From an uncultured Porphyromonas sp. (GTDB lineage: Bacteria > Bacteroidota > Bacteroidia > Bacteroidales > Porphyromonadaceae): a stretch of DNA of 27,671 nt. The stretch is taken from NCBI GenBank assembly GCA_900539155.1, contig UQBE01000028.1, positions 1 through 27,671 of the forward strand. Direction: 5' to 3'. Positions 1 to 8,178 of the stretch are shown piece after piece. The notes below the pieces were generated by a model. It saw nothing but the letters and a program-made list of their open reading frames with translations, did no database searches and had not been told where the DNA came from. Both the position numbers and the translations under genes were made by a program. Position 1 is the stretch's first letter. The number at the start of each line of letters is the position of its first letter.

Positions 1-78
1 GGAGAGTATTTTGGGCGTTTCGGCTATCTCTGTAACTACTCTGAAGAGGTAGAGGACTATAAAACAAAAGTATCGTAA
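1..78 (+). CDS. C-terminal end of an unidentified protein (truncated by window start)
   Basis: Frame 1 is open from the first base to a TAA at 76-78 and gives 25 residues ending in YKTKVS, with an aromatic and acidic character (GEYFGRFGYLCNYSEEVEDY). The stop lies inside the left arm of a strong terminator hairpin, as expected for a genuine gene end. I do not recognise the family from this tail. The gene runs towards the tRNA-Ser gene on the other strand. That this is coding is inferred from the open frame and the terminator position only. Confidence 0.6.
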   Translation, partial: GEYFGRFGYLCNYSEEVEDYKTKVS

Positions 79-99
79 CTCGTTGGAATTACGATACTT
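68..99. terminator. Bidirectional Rho-independent terminator
   Basis: An 11-bp perfect stem (AAGTATCGTAA at 68-78 with TTACGATACTT at 89-99) closes a 10-nt loop. On the + strand it is followed by a T run at 104-109. On the - strand it is followed by TTTGTTTTA. It can therefore end both the + strand gene at 1-78 and the - strand tRNA transcript. Confidence 0.8.
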
Positions 100-112
100 A
101 TACTTTTTTAGT

Positions 113-142
113 AGTACTCTCTGGCGGTGCTGCCAGAGTACT
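113..142. other. Second hairpin just downstream of the tRNA 3' end
   Basis: AGTACT (113-118) pairs with AGTACT (137-142), and CTGGC (121-125) with GCCAG (132-136), leaving a 2-nt bulge. It lies 5 nt beyond the tRNA discriminator base on the - strand and has no T run of its own. It may act as a processing or 3'-end protection structure ahead of the terminator at 68-99. Confidence 0.4.
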
Positions 143-147
143 TAAAG

Positions 148-235
148 CGGAGAGAGAGGGATTCGAACCCTCGAAACGTTTTCGACGTTTACACGCTTTC
201 CAGGCGTGCCTCTTCAGCCACTCGAGCATCTCTCC
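148..235 (-). tRNA. tRNA-Ser (anticodon GGA)
   Basis: The reverse complement folds as a class II tRNA. The 7-bp acceptor stem is GGAGAGA with TCTCTCC, the anticodon loop is CTGGAAA with anticodon GGA reading UCC/UCU, and there is a long variable arm (AACGTCGAAAACGTTT). The T arm contains GGTTCGAATCC. The discriminator base is G (complement of 148), as is usual for bacterial serine tRNAs. The 3' CCA is not encoded, since the next genomic bases read CTT, so it must be added enzymatically. Confidence 0.96.
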
Positions 236-327
236 TTAATACATCTGTCTATATCTATACGTAGTCCTTATAGCTATGTCGTGTGAGTCTATCCTTTCTC
301 GTGGAGCTTACGGTTCATTTACCAGTG

Positions 328-335
328 CAAATCTA
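328..335 (-). promoter_or_regulatory. Probable -7 box for tRNA-Ser
   Basis: The minus strand reads TAGATTTG, matching the Bacteroidota -7 consensus TAnnTTTG, about 90 nt upstream of the mature tRNA. No clear TTG -33 element stands at the expected spacing, so the assignment is moderate. The rest of the 236-437 gap shows no gene or repeat that I can support. Confidence 0.45.
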
Positions 336-437
336 AAGAATTTTGGCGACTTAGCACACATTCGAGGCTACGACTACCATTATCTCTACAACTTCACAAG
401 CTAAGCTACTGGCGGAAGAATTAATCTTTTAGGCAAT

Positions 438-1220
438 TCAGTCTAACGAAAAGAGCCGTCTAGCATTACTTGTCGTATGCTCTGCCAAGCTTTCTAGTGA
501 GATACCTATCTGATTAGCCACATAACTAGCTGTATGAACTAAGTATGCTGGCTCATTGCGCTTCCCCCGCTGGGGAATAGGAGCCAAATAGGGTGCGTCT
601 GTCTCTAGTAGCATCTTATCGAGAGGAATCTGAGACAGAAGAGGGGCGGTGCGAGAACGCTTGTAGGTTACATTGCCATTGACACCTATCATCATCAGTG
701 GCAAGTGTGCCAAGATGCGCTGCAACTGTGCCTCTTCGCCCTCAAAGCAGTGAAAAACACCACGGAGCTTGTCCGAAGCAAAGTGTGCTGTCAAGAGATC
801 TATCGTCTCGTCCAGCGCAGAGCGCACATGCAATATCACTGGCAGGTCTAGCTCTATCGCCCATTTGACTTGCTCGATAAGAGCTTTCTGCTGCTCTTCG
901 ACATAGGTTCGATCCCAGTAGAAGTCTAGTCCAATCTCCCCTATCGCTACTATTGTTTCAGTAGACTGAGCTATGTATTGACGTAGCTGACCTAACTGCT
1001 CTGCGTAGTCTGACCCTACCGAAGTAGGATGTAAGCCAATAGCCATCGCCGTACGGTCTGGATAGGAATGATGTGTCTCGACTAGTAGAGGGAGTGACGT
1101 GAGATCCACATTAGGCATAACCATATAGTCTACCCCTGCCTGACAAGCTGCTGAGATGACAGCATCTCTGTCAGCGTCATACTCGACACCATATATATGT
1201 GTGTGGGTATCTATCAGCAT
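438..1220 (-). CDS. tatD: TatD family metal-dependent deoxyribonuclease
   Basis: This 260-residue protein is the usual length for TatD hydrolases, cytoplasmic TIM-barrel metalloenzymes with DNase or exonuclease activity. All expected metal ligands are visible: the HxH pair in DTHTH (His6, His8), Glu95 in GEIGLDFY, His131 in LPVILHVR, His157 in GVFHCFEG and Asp208 in LETDAPYL. It has no signal peptide. The start MLIDTHTH is the standard N-terminus of the family. It lies 75 nt downstream of the polyprenyl synthase gene on the same strand, so the two are probably co-transcribed. Family assignment is secure. The physiological substrate (DNA quality control versus another role) is not decided by sequence. 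Confidence 0.93.
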   Translation of the reverse strand: MLIDTHTHIYGVEYDADRDAVISAACQAGVDYMVMPNVDLTSLPLLVETHHSYPDRTAMAIGLHPTSVGSDYAEQLGQLRQYIAQSTETIVAIGEIGLDFYWDRTYVEEQQKALIEQVKWAIELDLPVILHVRSALDETIDLLTAHFASDKLRGVFHCFEGEEAQLQRILAHLPLMMIGVNGNVTYKRSRTAPLLSQIPLDKMLLETDAPYLAPIPQRGKRNEPAYLVHTASYVANQIGISLESLAEHTTSNARRLFSLD

Positions 1221-1268
1221 CTCTTATCTTTCTCTGAAGGGGAACACATCCCCCTCTGCTACTAGAGT

Positions 1269-1293
1269 GCCAACCCTTCGCTAAGGGCTTGGC
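1269..1293. other. Intercistronic hairpin between polyprenyl synthase and tatD
   Basis: GCCAA-CCCTT (1269-1278) pairs with AAGGG and TTGGC (1283-1287, 1289-1293) around a 4-nt loop with one bulged C. It starts 2 nt beyond the polyprenyl synthase stop codon. No T run follows on the minus strand, so it may be an RNA stability or processing element and not a full terminator. Confidence 0.45.
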
Positions 1294-1295
1294 GT

Positions 1296-2300
1296 TTAAG
1301 TGTTGCGCTCAGCTAGTTTGCTAACAAATGCTCGCAACTGCGTAGCTTCTCTACCTGAGGAAGCTTCGAGACTCTCAAGAGCCTGCTGCGCCTCAGCCAA
1401 ATAGTCTCGCACGAGTGCCTGCACTTGAGTCGCTACTTGCATTTCGTCATATAGAGCTTTGACTGCAGAGATCTTCTCTTCAGTCTGCTCGTTTGGTCTT
1501 CGCATCGCCTCTGTAAGTGCTTGTCGCTGAGCTTGAGAAGCAGTAGCATAGGCGAGCGTGTGGAGAATAGTCTTCTTGCCCTCTAGGATGTCACCTCCGA
1601 GAGGCTTGCCAAAGGTCTCACTATCTCCGTATAGATCTAAGTAGTCATCCTGAAGTTGGAAAGCTATACCAAGACTCCAGCCGAAGGCGTAAGCATGCTT
1701 TCTCTCAGTAACACTCCCCTGTGAGAGGATTGCACCAAAGTGCGTAGCCGTTGCTATCAAAACAGCAGTCTTGTAGCCAATCATCTCCAGGTATTGCTCC
1801 TTAGAGACATAGTCCACCTGCTCATACTCGAGGTCTAGCTGTTGTCCCTCCATAATAAGAGTCGCCATCCTATTGAACTCTCGCATTAAGTCAGGGAGCA
1901 TCTCAGGAGCGACATCCTCGGAGAGCATCTGGTAAGCTAGAATCAGCATAGCGTCTCCCGAGAGGATGGCGGGCGTCAGTCCATACTTAGCATAGACCGA
2001 GGGTTTGCCACGTCGTACAGGAGAATTGTCCATCACATCATCATGTAGTAGCGTGAAGTTATGAAAGACTTCTAGTGCTACCGCAGGTGATGCCACAAGG
2101 GGAGCCTCAGGACGGAGGAACGCCTGCATCAGAAGAGCCAAGACAGGACGCACCCGCTTAGCGCCCTCCTGCTCCAGCGTGTACTGTATCGGAGCATAGA
2201 GTGCATGAGGAGTGCGCTTATCTAGCTTCAGACGTTGCAGAGTATCCTGCACTATCTGACGATAAGCTCTCAAGTCAGTAGCTTCTGATGAATTAGACAT
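1296..2300 (-). CDS. Polyprenyl diphosphate synthase (trans-isoprenyl diphosphate synthase)
   Basis: The 334-residue protein is an all-alpha isoprenyl diphosphate synthase that condenses isopentenyl diphosphate onto allylic diphosphates. Both Mg-binding aspartate motifs are present: LLHDDVMD (Asp87, Asp88, Asp91) followed by SPVRRGKP, and FQLQDDYLD (Asp218, Asp219, Asp222) followed by FGKPLGGDILEGKKT. The KRVRP segment near residue 49 also fits the substrate-binding region. Phe82 lies five residues before the first motif, but I would not predict chain length from this alone; farnesyl, geranylgeranyl and octaprenyl products are all possible. Products would feed quinone side chains or undecaprenyl carriers. 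It probably forms an operon with tatD. Confidence 0.9.
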   Translation of the reverse strand: MSNSSEATDLRAYRQIVQDTLQRLKLDKRTPHALYAPIQYTLEQEGAKRVRPVLALLMQAFLRPEAPLVASPAVALEVFHNFTLLHDDVMDNSPVRRGKPSVYAKYGLTPAILSGDAMLILAYQMLSEDVAPEMLPDLMREFNRMATLIMEGQQLDLEYEQVDYVSKEQYLEMIGYKTAVLIATATHFGAILSQGSVTERKHAYAFGWSLGIAFQLQDDYLDLYGDSETFGKPLGGDILEGKKTILHTLAYATASQAQRQALTEAMRRPNEQTEEKISAVKALYDEMQVATQVQALVRDYLAEAQQALESLEASSGREATQLRAFVSKLAERNT

Positions 2301-2320
2301 CCCTTGTCAGTCAGTATGAA

Positions 2321-2373
2321 GATGGTATAAATGCCTAGCTAGACTAGCAGTATAGGGAGACATCAATACCATC
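2321..2373. other. Inverted repeat between tonB and polyprenyl synthase genes
   Basis: GATGGTAT (2321-2328) and ATACCATC (2366-2373) form an 8-bp inverted repeat, and the region between contains CTAG-rich self-complementary sequence. It occupies the 96-nt gap downstream of tonB, so it could be a weak terminator for tonB or a leader structure for the next gene. No T run is evident. Confidence 0.3.
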
Positions 2374-2396
2374 TCATTGTAATTACGTGTTACACC

Positions 2397-3101
2397 TTAA
2401 CCAATGGTAAAGGAGATAGGAAGCGTGAAGTATGAGCGTACAGCCTTACCACGCTGCTTACCCGGTGTCCACTTAGGCATGGACTTAAGCACACGGACAG
2501 CCTCCTTATCTAGTGCGGGGTCTACCTTGCGTGCCACAATCACGTCTCCGATAGATCCATCCTTCTCCACGACAAAGCGGAGTACGACCTTACCTTGGAT
2601 ACCATTGTCTAGAGCACTCTGTGGATACTCAATATGATTAGCAATCCACTTGAGCAGTGAGGGTATATCCCCCGTAGGTGGTACAGCGGGATTCTCAACA
2701 ATCTCGAAGATCTGATCCTCAGGCTCCTCAACTGTCTGTACGGGCTGTACGATGACTGGTGGCGGTGGTAGCTCACGATTCTGGTCTACAGAGACGATTG
2801 AAATCTTAGCAACCTCCTTGTTATCATCAACCACCTTAAACTCTTCTGGGAGCTGTACCTCTACGACTTCCTGAGGAGCTTCTGGTTCCGGTTCGGGTTG
2901 CTCTTGTTGTTGCTCTGTGATGACGAGCGCATCCTCCATATCAGCGATATTGAGTGAGGTCGTCTCATCTGCACTATCGTCCTTTGTAGAGGTCCACTCT
3001 AGAGCGGTATAAAGAATACCTAGAGCTAAGACCAAACCCATAGCCAACGATAAGGGTATCGTCTTTCTTAGGTCTGCGTGGGGTGATTTCTTGATTTCCA
3101 T
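2397..3101 (-). CDS. tonB: Energy transducer TonB
   Basis: TonB links the inner-membrane proton-motive force to outer-membrane TonB-dependent receptors. I place the start at 3101, giving 234 residues beginning MEIKKSPHADLRKTIP. One transmembrane helix follows at about residues 16-34, then a Pro/Glu-rich periplasmic spacer (EQPEPEPEAPQ, PPPPV) and a C-terminal TonB domain. That domain contains NHIEYPQSALDNGIQGKV and VEKDGSIGDVIV and ends LPISFTIG. The frame stays open upstream to an ATG at 3182, but the likely promoter -7 box occupies 3182-3189, so that ATG would not be transcribed. No exbB or exbD is in view. It could serve the receptor at 20091-22511 among others. Confidence 0.92.
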   Translation of the reverse strand: MEIKKSPHADLRKTIPLSLAMGLVLALGILYTALEWTSTKDDSADETTSLNIADMEDALVITEQQQEQPEPEPEAPQEVVEVQLPEEFKVVDDNKEVAKISIVSVDQNRELPPPPVIVQPVQTVEEPEDQIFEIVENPAVPPTGDIPSLLKWIANHIEYPQSALDNGIQGKVVLRFVVEKDGSIGDVIVARKVDPALDKEAVRVLKSMPKWTPGKQRGKAVRSYFTLPISFTIG

Positions 3102-3181
3102 ATAGCGAGTTATCTTATTTCTTCGGTGGAAAGGGTAGTTCTTTTGGAGCGTGCTGTCAAGTATAGCTAGCTCTCTCGGCA

Positions 3182-3189
3182 CAAATGTA
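3182..3189 (-). promoter_or_regulatory. Probable tonB -7 promoter box
   Basis: The minus strand reads TACATTTG, a perfect match to TAnnTTTG, about 80 nt upstream of the chosen tonB start. It overlaps the alternative upstream ATG, which argues for the internal start at 3101. A -33 TTG is not clear. Confidence 0.55.
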
Positions 3190-3284
3190 CGAAGATTTTT
3201 GCGAGTAGCCTACATCTCCTAGTTAAGACTTCACTAAGAGGGGCGCAACTTCACTCCAAAAGAACCCCTTCACCGACGGATAAG

Positions 3285-4694
3285 TTACTTCTTAATGTTC
3301 GGCAACTCAAGGCCGTAGCCCTTCTTCTTGTCCGCAGCCTTGAGGAGTATAGCTGTGATGAGAGCTACCACACCAAAGGCGGTAAAGACAAGCATAGCCT
3401 GGAAGTAGTCCTTAGGCTGTCCAGGAGCTACGTTTTGGTTGTTGGCATCAAGGATGGCACCGATGAGCATAGGCACAGCCATCAGGCCGATGTTCTGAAT
3501 CCAGAAGATAGCAGAGTAAGCAGACCCCAACACCTTAGCTGGGATAATCTTAGGTACAGAGGGCCATAGAGCTGCAGGAACCAGTGAGAAGGAGATGCCT
3601 AGGACAACGATTGCCACGACAGCTATGGTAGCAGCCAGTCCATGAGAGACACTACCGAATGGGAAGAAAGCGAACGTACCATGGCAAACAATCATCAGGA
3701 TTGCACCAATCATCAGCATCGTTGCACCCTTACCACGAGCATCTAGATAGAAGCCTAAGATTGGGGTTATCACCATAGCTCCTACAGGGAAGAGACTAAA
3801 GATCTTAGCTGCCACATCTGGCTCAAAGCCGACATTGCTCACGAGCATCTCAGTAGCGAACTTCTGGAAGGGGAAGATAGCTGAGTAGTAGAGGACGCAG
3901 AGGATGGCAACAATCCAAAACATTGAGTTGCCAAAGACATGACCCAGGTCTCTAAACTTAAAGGGCTCTTCCTCCTCTTGCTCCACAGCTGCATGTGCAG
4001 CTTCGAGTTGCTGGTCAAGCTTCCTATCCATAAAGAAGTAGACTACGTACAGAAGTAGAGCTACGACAAGGAGACAGGTGCCAAAGAATACAGAAGCGCG
4101 TACCGTACCATACTTCTCAGCAATCATCGGTGAGAGCCAAAAGACTGCGAAGACACCCAAACGAGCTACAGCCATCTCGATACCCATAGCTAGAGCCATC
4201 TCCTTGCCCTCGAACCACTTGACGATGGAGCGAGAGACCGTCACGCCTCCCATCTCCGTACCGCATCCGAAGAGTGCGAAGCCCACACAGGCTAGCTTTG
4301 CGGAGGCTGGCATAGCGGGCCAGAAGCTATTGAAGAAGTTATACCCGAAGCCCCCTGCGTTAAATGCTGGACTCAGTGCATACAGCTTAATCAAAGCTCC
4401 GATTACCATCAGAGAGCCTGATAGGAGGAAGGTAAAACGAACCCCCATCTTGTCTAGGATGATACCTGCGAAGATGAGGAAGAAGAAGAATACATTGATA
4501 AAGAACTCACTACCTCCATAGGTCCCAAAGACGGTAGAGCTCCAGTTAAGCTCGGACTCGACCATCGTCTTGACAGGTGAGAGGATGTCTACAAACATGT
4601 AGGCAAAGAACATCGTGAGCGCGACTAGTGCCAGCGCTAGCCATCTCATCCCTGCGCTGTCTCGCAGGGTCTTTAGTTGCATAGTTTCAGTCAT
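3285..4694 (-). CDS. Major facilitator superfamily transporter, 12 predicted helices
   Basis: The 469-residue membrane protein has about twelve strongly hydrophobic segments, starting LALALVALTMFFAYMFV and ending VFTAFGVVALITAILL. A central cytoplasmic loop rich in Glu (EAAHAAVEQEEEEPFKFRD) divides it into two six-helix halves, as in the MFS. A typical loop 2-3 motif is visible as GIILDKMGVRFT, with a related one in the second half as FYLDARGKGATM. The C-terminus is basic (KAADKKKGYG). Substrate cannot be read from sequence. It lies 57 nt downstream of folC with a strong hairpin between, so co-transcription is uncertain. Confidence 0.87.
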   Translation of the reverse strand: MTETMQLKTLRDSAGMRWLALALVALTMFFAYMFVDILSPVKTMVESELNWSSTVFGTYGGSEFFINVFFFFLIFAGIILDKMGVRFTFLLSGSLMVIGALIKLYALSPAFNAGGFGYNFFNSFWPAMPASAKLACVGFALFGCGTEMGGVTVSRSIVKWFEGKEMALAMGIEMAVARLGVFAVFWLSPMIAEKYGTVRASVFFGTCLLVVALLLYVVYFFMDRKLDQQLEAAHAAVEQEEEEPFKFRDLGHVFGNSMFWIVAILCVLYYSAIFPFQKFATEMLVSNVGFEPDVAAKIFSLFPVGAMVITPILGFYLDARGKGATMLMIGAILMIVCHGTFAFFPFGSVSHGLAATIAVVAIVVLGISFSLVPAALWPSVPKIIPAKVLGSAYSAIFWIQNIGLMAVPMLIGAILDANNQNVAPGQPKDYFQAMLVFTAFGVVALITAILLKAADKKKGYGLELPNIKK

Positions 4695-4737
4695 TACTTA
4701 TGTAGTATGTTTAGTTTGTTGATGCGTAGTTATAGAT

Positions 4738-4777
4738 AGAGCGTCTAGCCCTCATTGATGGGCTGGACGCTCTTTTT
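4738..4777. terminator. Strong hairpin overlapping the folC stop codon
   Basis: AGAGCGTC (4738-4745) pairs with GACGCTCT (4766-4773), extended by a T-G pair and AGCC with GGCT, around an 8-nt loop. The folC TGA (4752-4754) lies in the loop. The T run (4773-4777) follows on the + strand. On the minus strand, where the genes lie, the stem is followed only by TATCTATAAC, so it may attenuate folC read-through into the MFS gene and not end transcription fully. Confidence 0.5.
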
Positions 4778-6071
4778 GTATCGTGGGGTAACTCTTGAGT
4801 AGCTCAGCTACGATAAAGTTGCTGCCACCGACGAATATAAGGTCGCCAGCATTGGCATGTGCCAACACCTCTCGCAGAGCCTCCTCTACCGATGGATAAG
4901 CTCTACCTCGTAGTCCTATGACAGTAGCGCGTTGCTGTAGCTCATCGGCGGGTAGCGTACGCTGTGACGCTGTCGTGCAGAAGTAGTATCGCGCCGACGA
5001 GGGCAGGAGCGCCAAGTTGGTATCTATATCCTTGTCGGCACTCATACCTATTATTATATATAGGTGATCATACTCCGCCTCCTCCAGCTGATGAGCTACG
5101 ATGGCGATACCAGCAGGATTGTGCGCTGTGTCGCAAACGATATGAGGCTCTACAGAAAGCGTCTCCCAGCGGCCACGCAGTCCCGAGAGCTTGTACAGCT
5201 CAGCAAAGCCTCGTGCCACAGCCTCATGGGTGAGTGGTGTATCGAGTACTTTGTCGTCTAGGATACGTAAAGCGGTTAGGACTGTATGAGCATTTTCCAG
5301 CTGCGCATCGCCCGAGAGGGGCGTCTCTAGGAGTCCATAGTCGACGGTGTCTAGTCGCATACCAGGGTGGAGCTCATCGTACCGCTTAATCGTGTGCTCA
5401 TCCTCGCAGAAGGTGATTGGAGCATGACGCTCCTCTGCCACCTGTTCAAAGAGTTCCCGAACGGCTCCTCCTGCCTTGCCGATGACAGCGTGGACACCCT
5501 CCTTGATAATGCCGGCCTTCTCGTAGGCAATTGCTTCGAGCGTGTTGCCGAGATATTGCGTATGGTCCAGGCTAATGTTGGTTATTATCGAGAGCTTAGG
5601 CAGTATCACGTTGGTACTGTCTAGTCGTCCTCCCAGGCCCACCTCGATGATAGCGTAGTCCACCTCATGAGTGTGGAAATGCTCAAACGCCATCAGGGTC
5701 GTGTATTCAAAGAAGGATGGTCCTACAGACTCAATCAGCGGACGAGTCCGCTCGACAAAGGAGACCACCTCCTCCTCGGAGATCATCTCGCCATTGATCC
5801 GTATGCGCTCGCGAAAGTCCACTAGGTGTGGCGAGGTAAAGAGCCCCACCTTGTAGCCAGCAGCCGTCAACACGGAGGCTATGAGCGAGGTCGTCGAACC
5901 CTTACCATTGGTACCACCCACATGGATGGTACGGATGTATCGCTGTGGATTGCCTATAGCCTCGCACATCTGCTGCATACGCTCCAGACCAGGCTTGTAG
6001 GCATCGCCCCCCTGATTTTGGTAGCAAGGGGTCGCTTGGTAGAGATAGTCTACCGTTTCTTTATAATTCAT
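4752..6071 (-). CDS. folC: Bifunctional folylpolyglutamate / dihydrofolate synthase
   Basis: The 439-residue protein is a Mur-ligase-fold cytoplasmic enzyme that adds L-glutamate to dihydropteroate or reduced folates using ATP. The P-loop HVGGTNGKGST is at about residues 50-60, followed by TSPHLVDFRERIRING, the folate-binding signature. IEVGLGGRLDSTN and ITNISLDHTQYLGNTLEAIAYEKAGIIK are the central-domain motifs, and VCDTAHNPAG lies in the C-terminal domain. Its start overlaps the end of purA by 11 bp, pointing to translational coupling in a regulator-purA-folC operon. Whether it has dihydrofolate synthase activity, polyglutamylation activity or both is inferred from bacterial norms. Confidence 0.94.
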   Translation of the reverse strand: MNYKETVDYLYQATPCYQNQGGDAYKPGLERMQQMCEAIGNPQRYIRTIHVGGTNGKGSTTSLIASVLTAAGYKVGLFTSPHLVDFRERIRINGEMISEEEVVSFVERTRPLIESVGPSFFEYTTLMAFEHFHTHEVDYAIIEVGLGGRLDSTNVILPKLSIITNISLDHTQYLGNTLEAIAYEKAGIIKEGVHAVIGKAGGAVRELFEQVAEERHAPITFCEDEHTIKRYDELHPGMRLDTVDYGLLETPLSGDAQLENAHTVLTALRILDDKVLDTPLTHEAVARGFAELYKLSGLRGRWETLSVEPHIVCDTAHNPAGIAIVAHQLEEAEYDHLYIIIGMSADKDIDTNLALLPSSARYYFCTTASQRTLPADELQQRATVIGLRGRAYPSVEEALREVLAHANAGDLIFVGGSNFIVAELLKSYPTIQKERPAHQ

Positions 6072-7350
6072 TATTGAGCTTACGCATGATGGTCTGCGCG
6101 CGATCAGGGCCCACAGATATAATCGAGATAGGTACTCGTAGTTGCGCCTCTAGGAAGGCGACGTAGTGACGGAAAGCGTCTGGTAGCTCTTGCTCCGAGC
6201 GACAACCATCCAGCGGCGTCTGCCAGCCTGGCAGCTCCTGGTAGATAGGCTCTATGTCCGCCTCGAGTGAGTACGGCATGTTCTTGTACTCCTTGTCTCC
6301 TATGCGGTAGGCGACACAAGCCTTGATGGTTGGGAGCGTGTCCAGGACATCACTCTTCATCATAATTAGATGCGTCACTCCGCTGAGCATGATCGTGTAG
6401 CGCAGGGCTACAAGGTCTATCCAGCCACAGCGACGAGGACGACCCGTCACTGCGCCAAACTCATGTCCACGATCTGCCATCAGGTGCCCTACCTCATCTT
6501 GTAGCTCTGTGGGGAAGGGTCCTGACCCGACACGTGTACAGTATGCCTTGAAGATACCGTAGACGCGACCTATCGCCTTGGGCGAGATGCCGAGACCAAT
6601 ACAGCAGCCAGCACTCACCGTGTTGCTGCTGGTCACAAAGGGGTAGGTACCAAAGTCCACATCTAGTAGCGACCCCTGAGCTCCCTCTGCTAGGACGTTC
6701 AGTCCCTCTTCTAGAGCCTCGTTGATAAGAATCTCACTATCTACAAATTGGTAGCCCTTTAAATAGTCGATTGCTTTGTGAAAGGCTTCCTCCATCTCAG
6801 GCAACTTGGAGAGGTCAGCCCCCATCTTCTGCAATAGATCCACGTGACGATCCCGCACAGCTTTGTAGCGGGTCTCAAAGTCACGCTCGATGTCTCCGAT
6901 ACGGAGTCCCGTACGAGCCACCTTGTCGGTGTAGCAGGGGCCTATGCCCTTGCCCGTGGTACCAATCTTAGCGGCACCCTTAGAGAGTTCCTGAGCAGCA
7001 TCTAGCAGACGATGTGTCGGGAGGATGAGGTGTGCCTTGCGGGATATGACTAGTCGCTTCTTGATGTCGTGTCCGCTCTGAGCCAGCTGCTCAGCCTCCT
7101 CACGTAGTAGGACGGGGTCGAGTACGACACCATTGCCTATGAGGTTGAGCTTGTTGCCCTGGAAGATACCTGAGGGGATCGAACGCAATACGTAGTGCTG
7201 TCCTTCGAAGACCAGCGTGTGCCCCGCATTAGGTCCTCCCTGAAAGCGTGCTACCATCTGATAGCCTGGAGTGAGGACGTCCACAATCTTACCTTTGCCC
7301 TCGTCACCCCACTGTAGTCCAAGTAGGACATCTACCTTTTTCTTGTTCAT
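6061..7350 (-). CDS. purA: Adenylosuccinate synthetase
   Basis: PurA catalyses GTP-dependent joining of IMP and aspartate, the first committed step from IMP to AMP. The 429-residue protein has the hallmark GLQWGDEGKGK loop near residues 11-21 (Asp16 catalytic) and GGPNAGHT (His44). Further conserved segments are GTTGKGIGPCYTDK and GAQGSLLDVDFGTYPFVTSS, and TGRPRRCGWIDLV sits near the C-terminal half. Length and motifs are complete. It sits 21 nt downstream of a Fur-like regulator gene and overlaps folC by 11 bp, so the three genes look like one transcript linking purine and folate supply. Confidence 0.97.
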   Translation of the reverse strand: MNKKKVDVLLGLQWGDEGKGKIVDVLTPGYQMVARFQGGPNAGHTLVFEGQHYVLRSIPSGIFQGNKLNLIGNGVVLDPVLLREEAEQLAQSGHDIKKRLVISRKAHLILPTHRLLDAAQELSKGAAKIGTTGKGIGPCYTDKVARTGLRIGDIERDFETRYKAVRDRHVDLLQKMGADLSKLPEMEEAFHKAIDYLKGYQFVDSEILINEALEEGLNVLAEGAQGSLLDVDFGTYPFVTSSNTVSAGCCIGLGISPKAIGRVYGIFKAYCTRVGSGPFPTELQDEVGHLMADRGHEFGAVTGRPRRCGWIDLVALRYTIMLSGVTHLIMMKSDVLDTLPTIKACVAYRIGDKEYKNMPYSLEADIEPIYQELPGWQTPLDGCRSEQELPDAFRHYVAFLEAQLRVPISIISVGPDRAQTIMRKLNNEL

Positions 7351-7371
7351 ATCTTAATATATCTCTATCGG

Positions 7372-7869
7372 TCAGCGACTTGAGGAGGCTTGTTGTAGCC
7401 CTCTCGACTGAGTCTCCGACCTCTTATTATTCGTTTTAGCAGTCTCACGCTCGCAGCGCTGGCATAGTCCGAAGAACACCAGGAGTGGCTGTACCAGTCT
7501 ATAGCGGTGCGTCGGAGCATGTCGCAAAGCCTCAAGTCGTCGGGGCTGTCTGTAGAGCACCTCTGCGCCACAGCAGCGACAGCGACAGACAGCATAGAGA
7601 CTAGCCTGCTCACTGGTCAGATAGTGCGCTTCGCTCGCTTGCGGTAGCTGTACGATCAGCCCCGCCTCAGCTAGCAGACGCACCGTACTATAGACCGTAC
7701 CTCGGCTCTGGCGATAGCCCCCCTCCTTCAGCTGACTTATCAGTCCCTCAGTCGTGAAGATACGACGTTGCTGACCGACCACCTGAGCAATCTCTACTCG
7801 CTCGGAAGTCAGCTGATAGCCGTGCTGCTTGAGAAAGGCCTTAAAGGGCGATACCAAATCCGACATCAT
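7372..7869 (-). CDS. Fur-family transcriptional regulator, divergent
   Basis: The 165-residue protein has a Fur-type winged helix at about residues 8-75: YQLTSERVEIAQVV, then FTTEGLISQL and RGTVYSTVRLLAEAGLIVQL, the recognition-helix region. After it comes a Cys-rich segment CRCRCCGAEV and a later CQRCERE, which together could form the structural zinc site. The His-rich regulatory metal motif found in classical Fur (HHHxH before the CxxC) is absent. The C-terminus is a basic, Ser/Gln-rich tail. Starts at 7869 and 7866 (MM) are equivalent. It precedes purA by 21 nt. The family is well supported; the metal, if any, and the regulon are unknown. Confidence 0.82.
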   Translation of the reverse strand: MMSDLVSPFKAFLKQHGYQLTSERVEIAQVVGQQRRIFTTEGLISQLKEGGYRQSRGTVYSTVRLLAEAGLIVQLPQASEAHYLTSEQASLYAVCRCRCCGAEVLYRQPRRLEALRHAPTHRYRLVQPLLVFFGLCQRCERETAKTNNKRSETQSRGLQQASSSR

Positions 7870-8067
7870 ACTGCGCCACTCCCCTATCTTAGGAGCTGTG
7901 ACCTACTACCATTTTACTGCGTTACACATTCGTGAGCACCACCACATCTGTAGTAGCCCCACAGCGAGACGCGTCACCACTTCGTGTGACACGCTCCACG
8001 GCATTCCCCCACCCCACTTCGTCCTCCAGCTGAGAGCAACGAGTGCAGCGGGATCTGACCGATGTCG

Positions 8068-8075
8068 CAAAGTTA
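8068..8075 (-). promoter_or_regulatory. Possible -7 box for the Fur-like gene / purA operon
   Basis: The minus strand reads TAACTTTG, a match to TAnnTTTG, about 200 nt upstream of the Fur-like start. No convincing -33 TTG is seen. The stretch 7870-8146 otherwise shows no gene; open frames crossing it look like chance. Confidence 0.4.
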
Positions 8076-8178
8076 TACAAATTACTTTACTTACGCCACC
8101 TCTCGACCATCCCCGCCCCAAATTGCATTTTGGAGTGGAAAATACAGAAATTAGAGGTTAGAGGGGAGACGAGAAACG

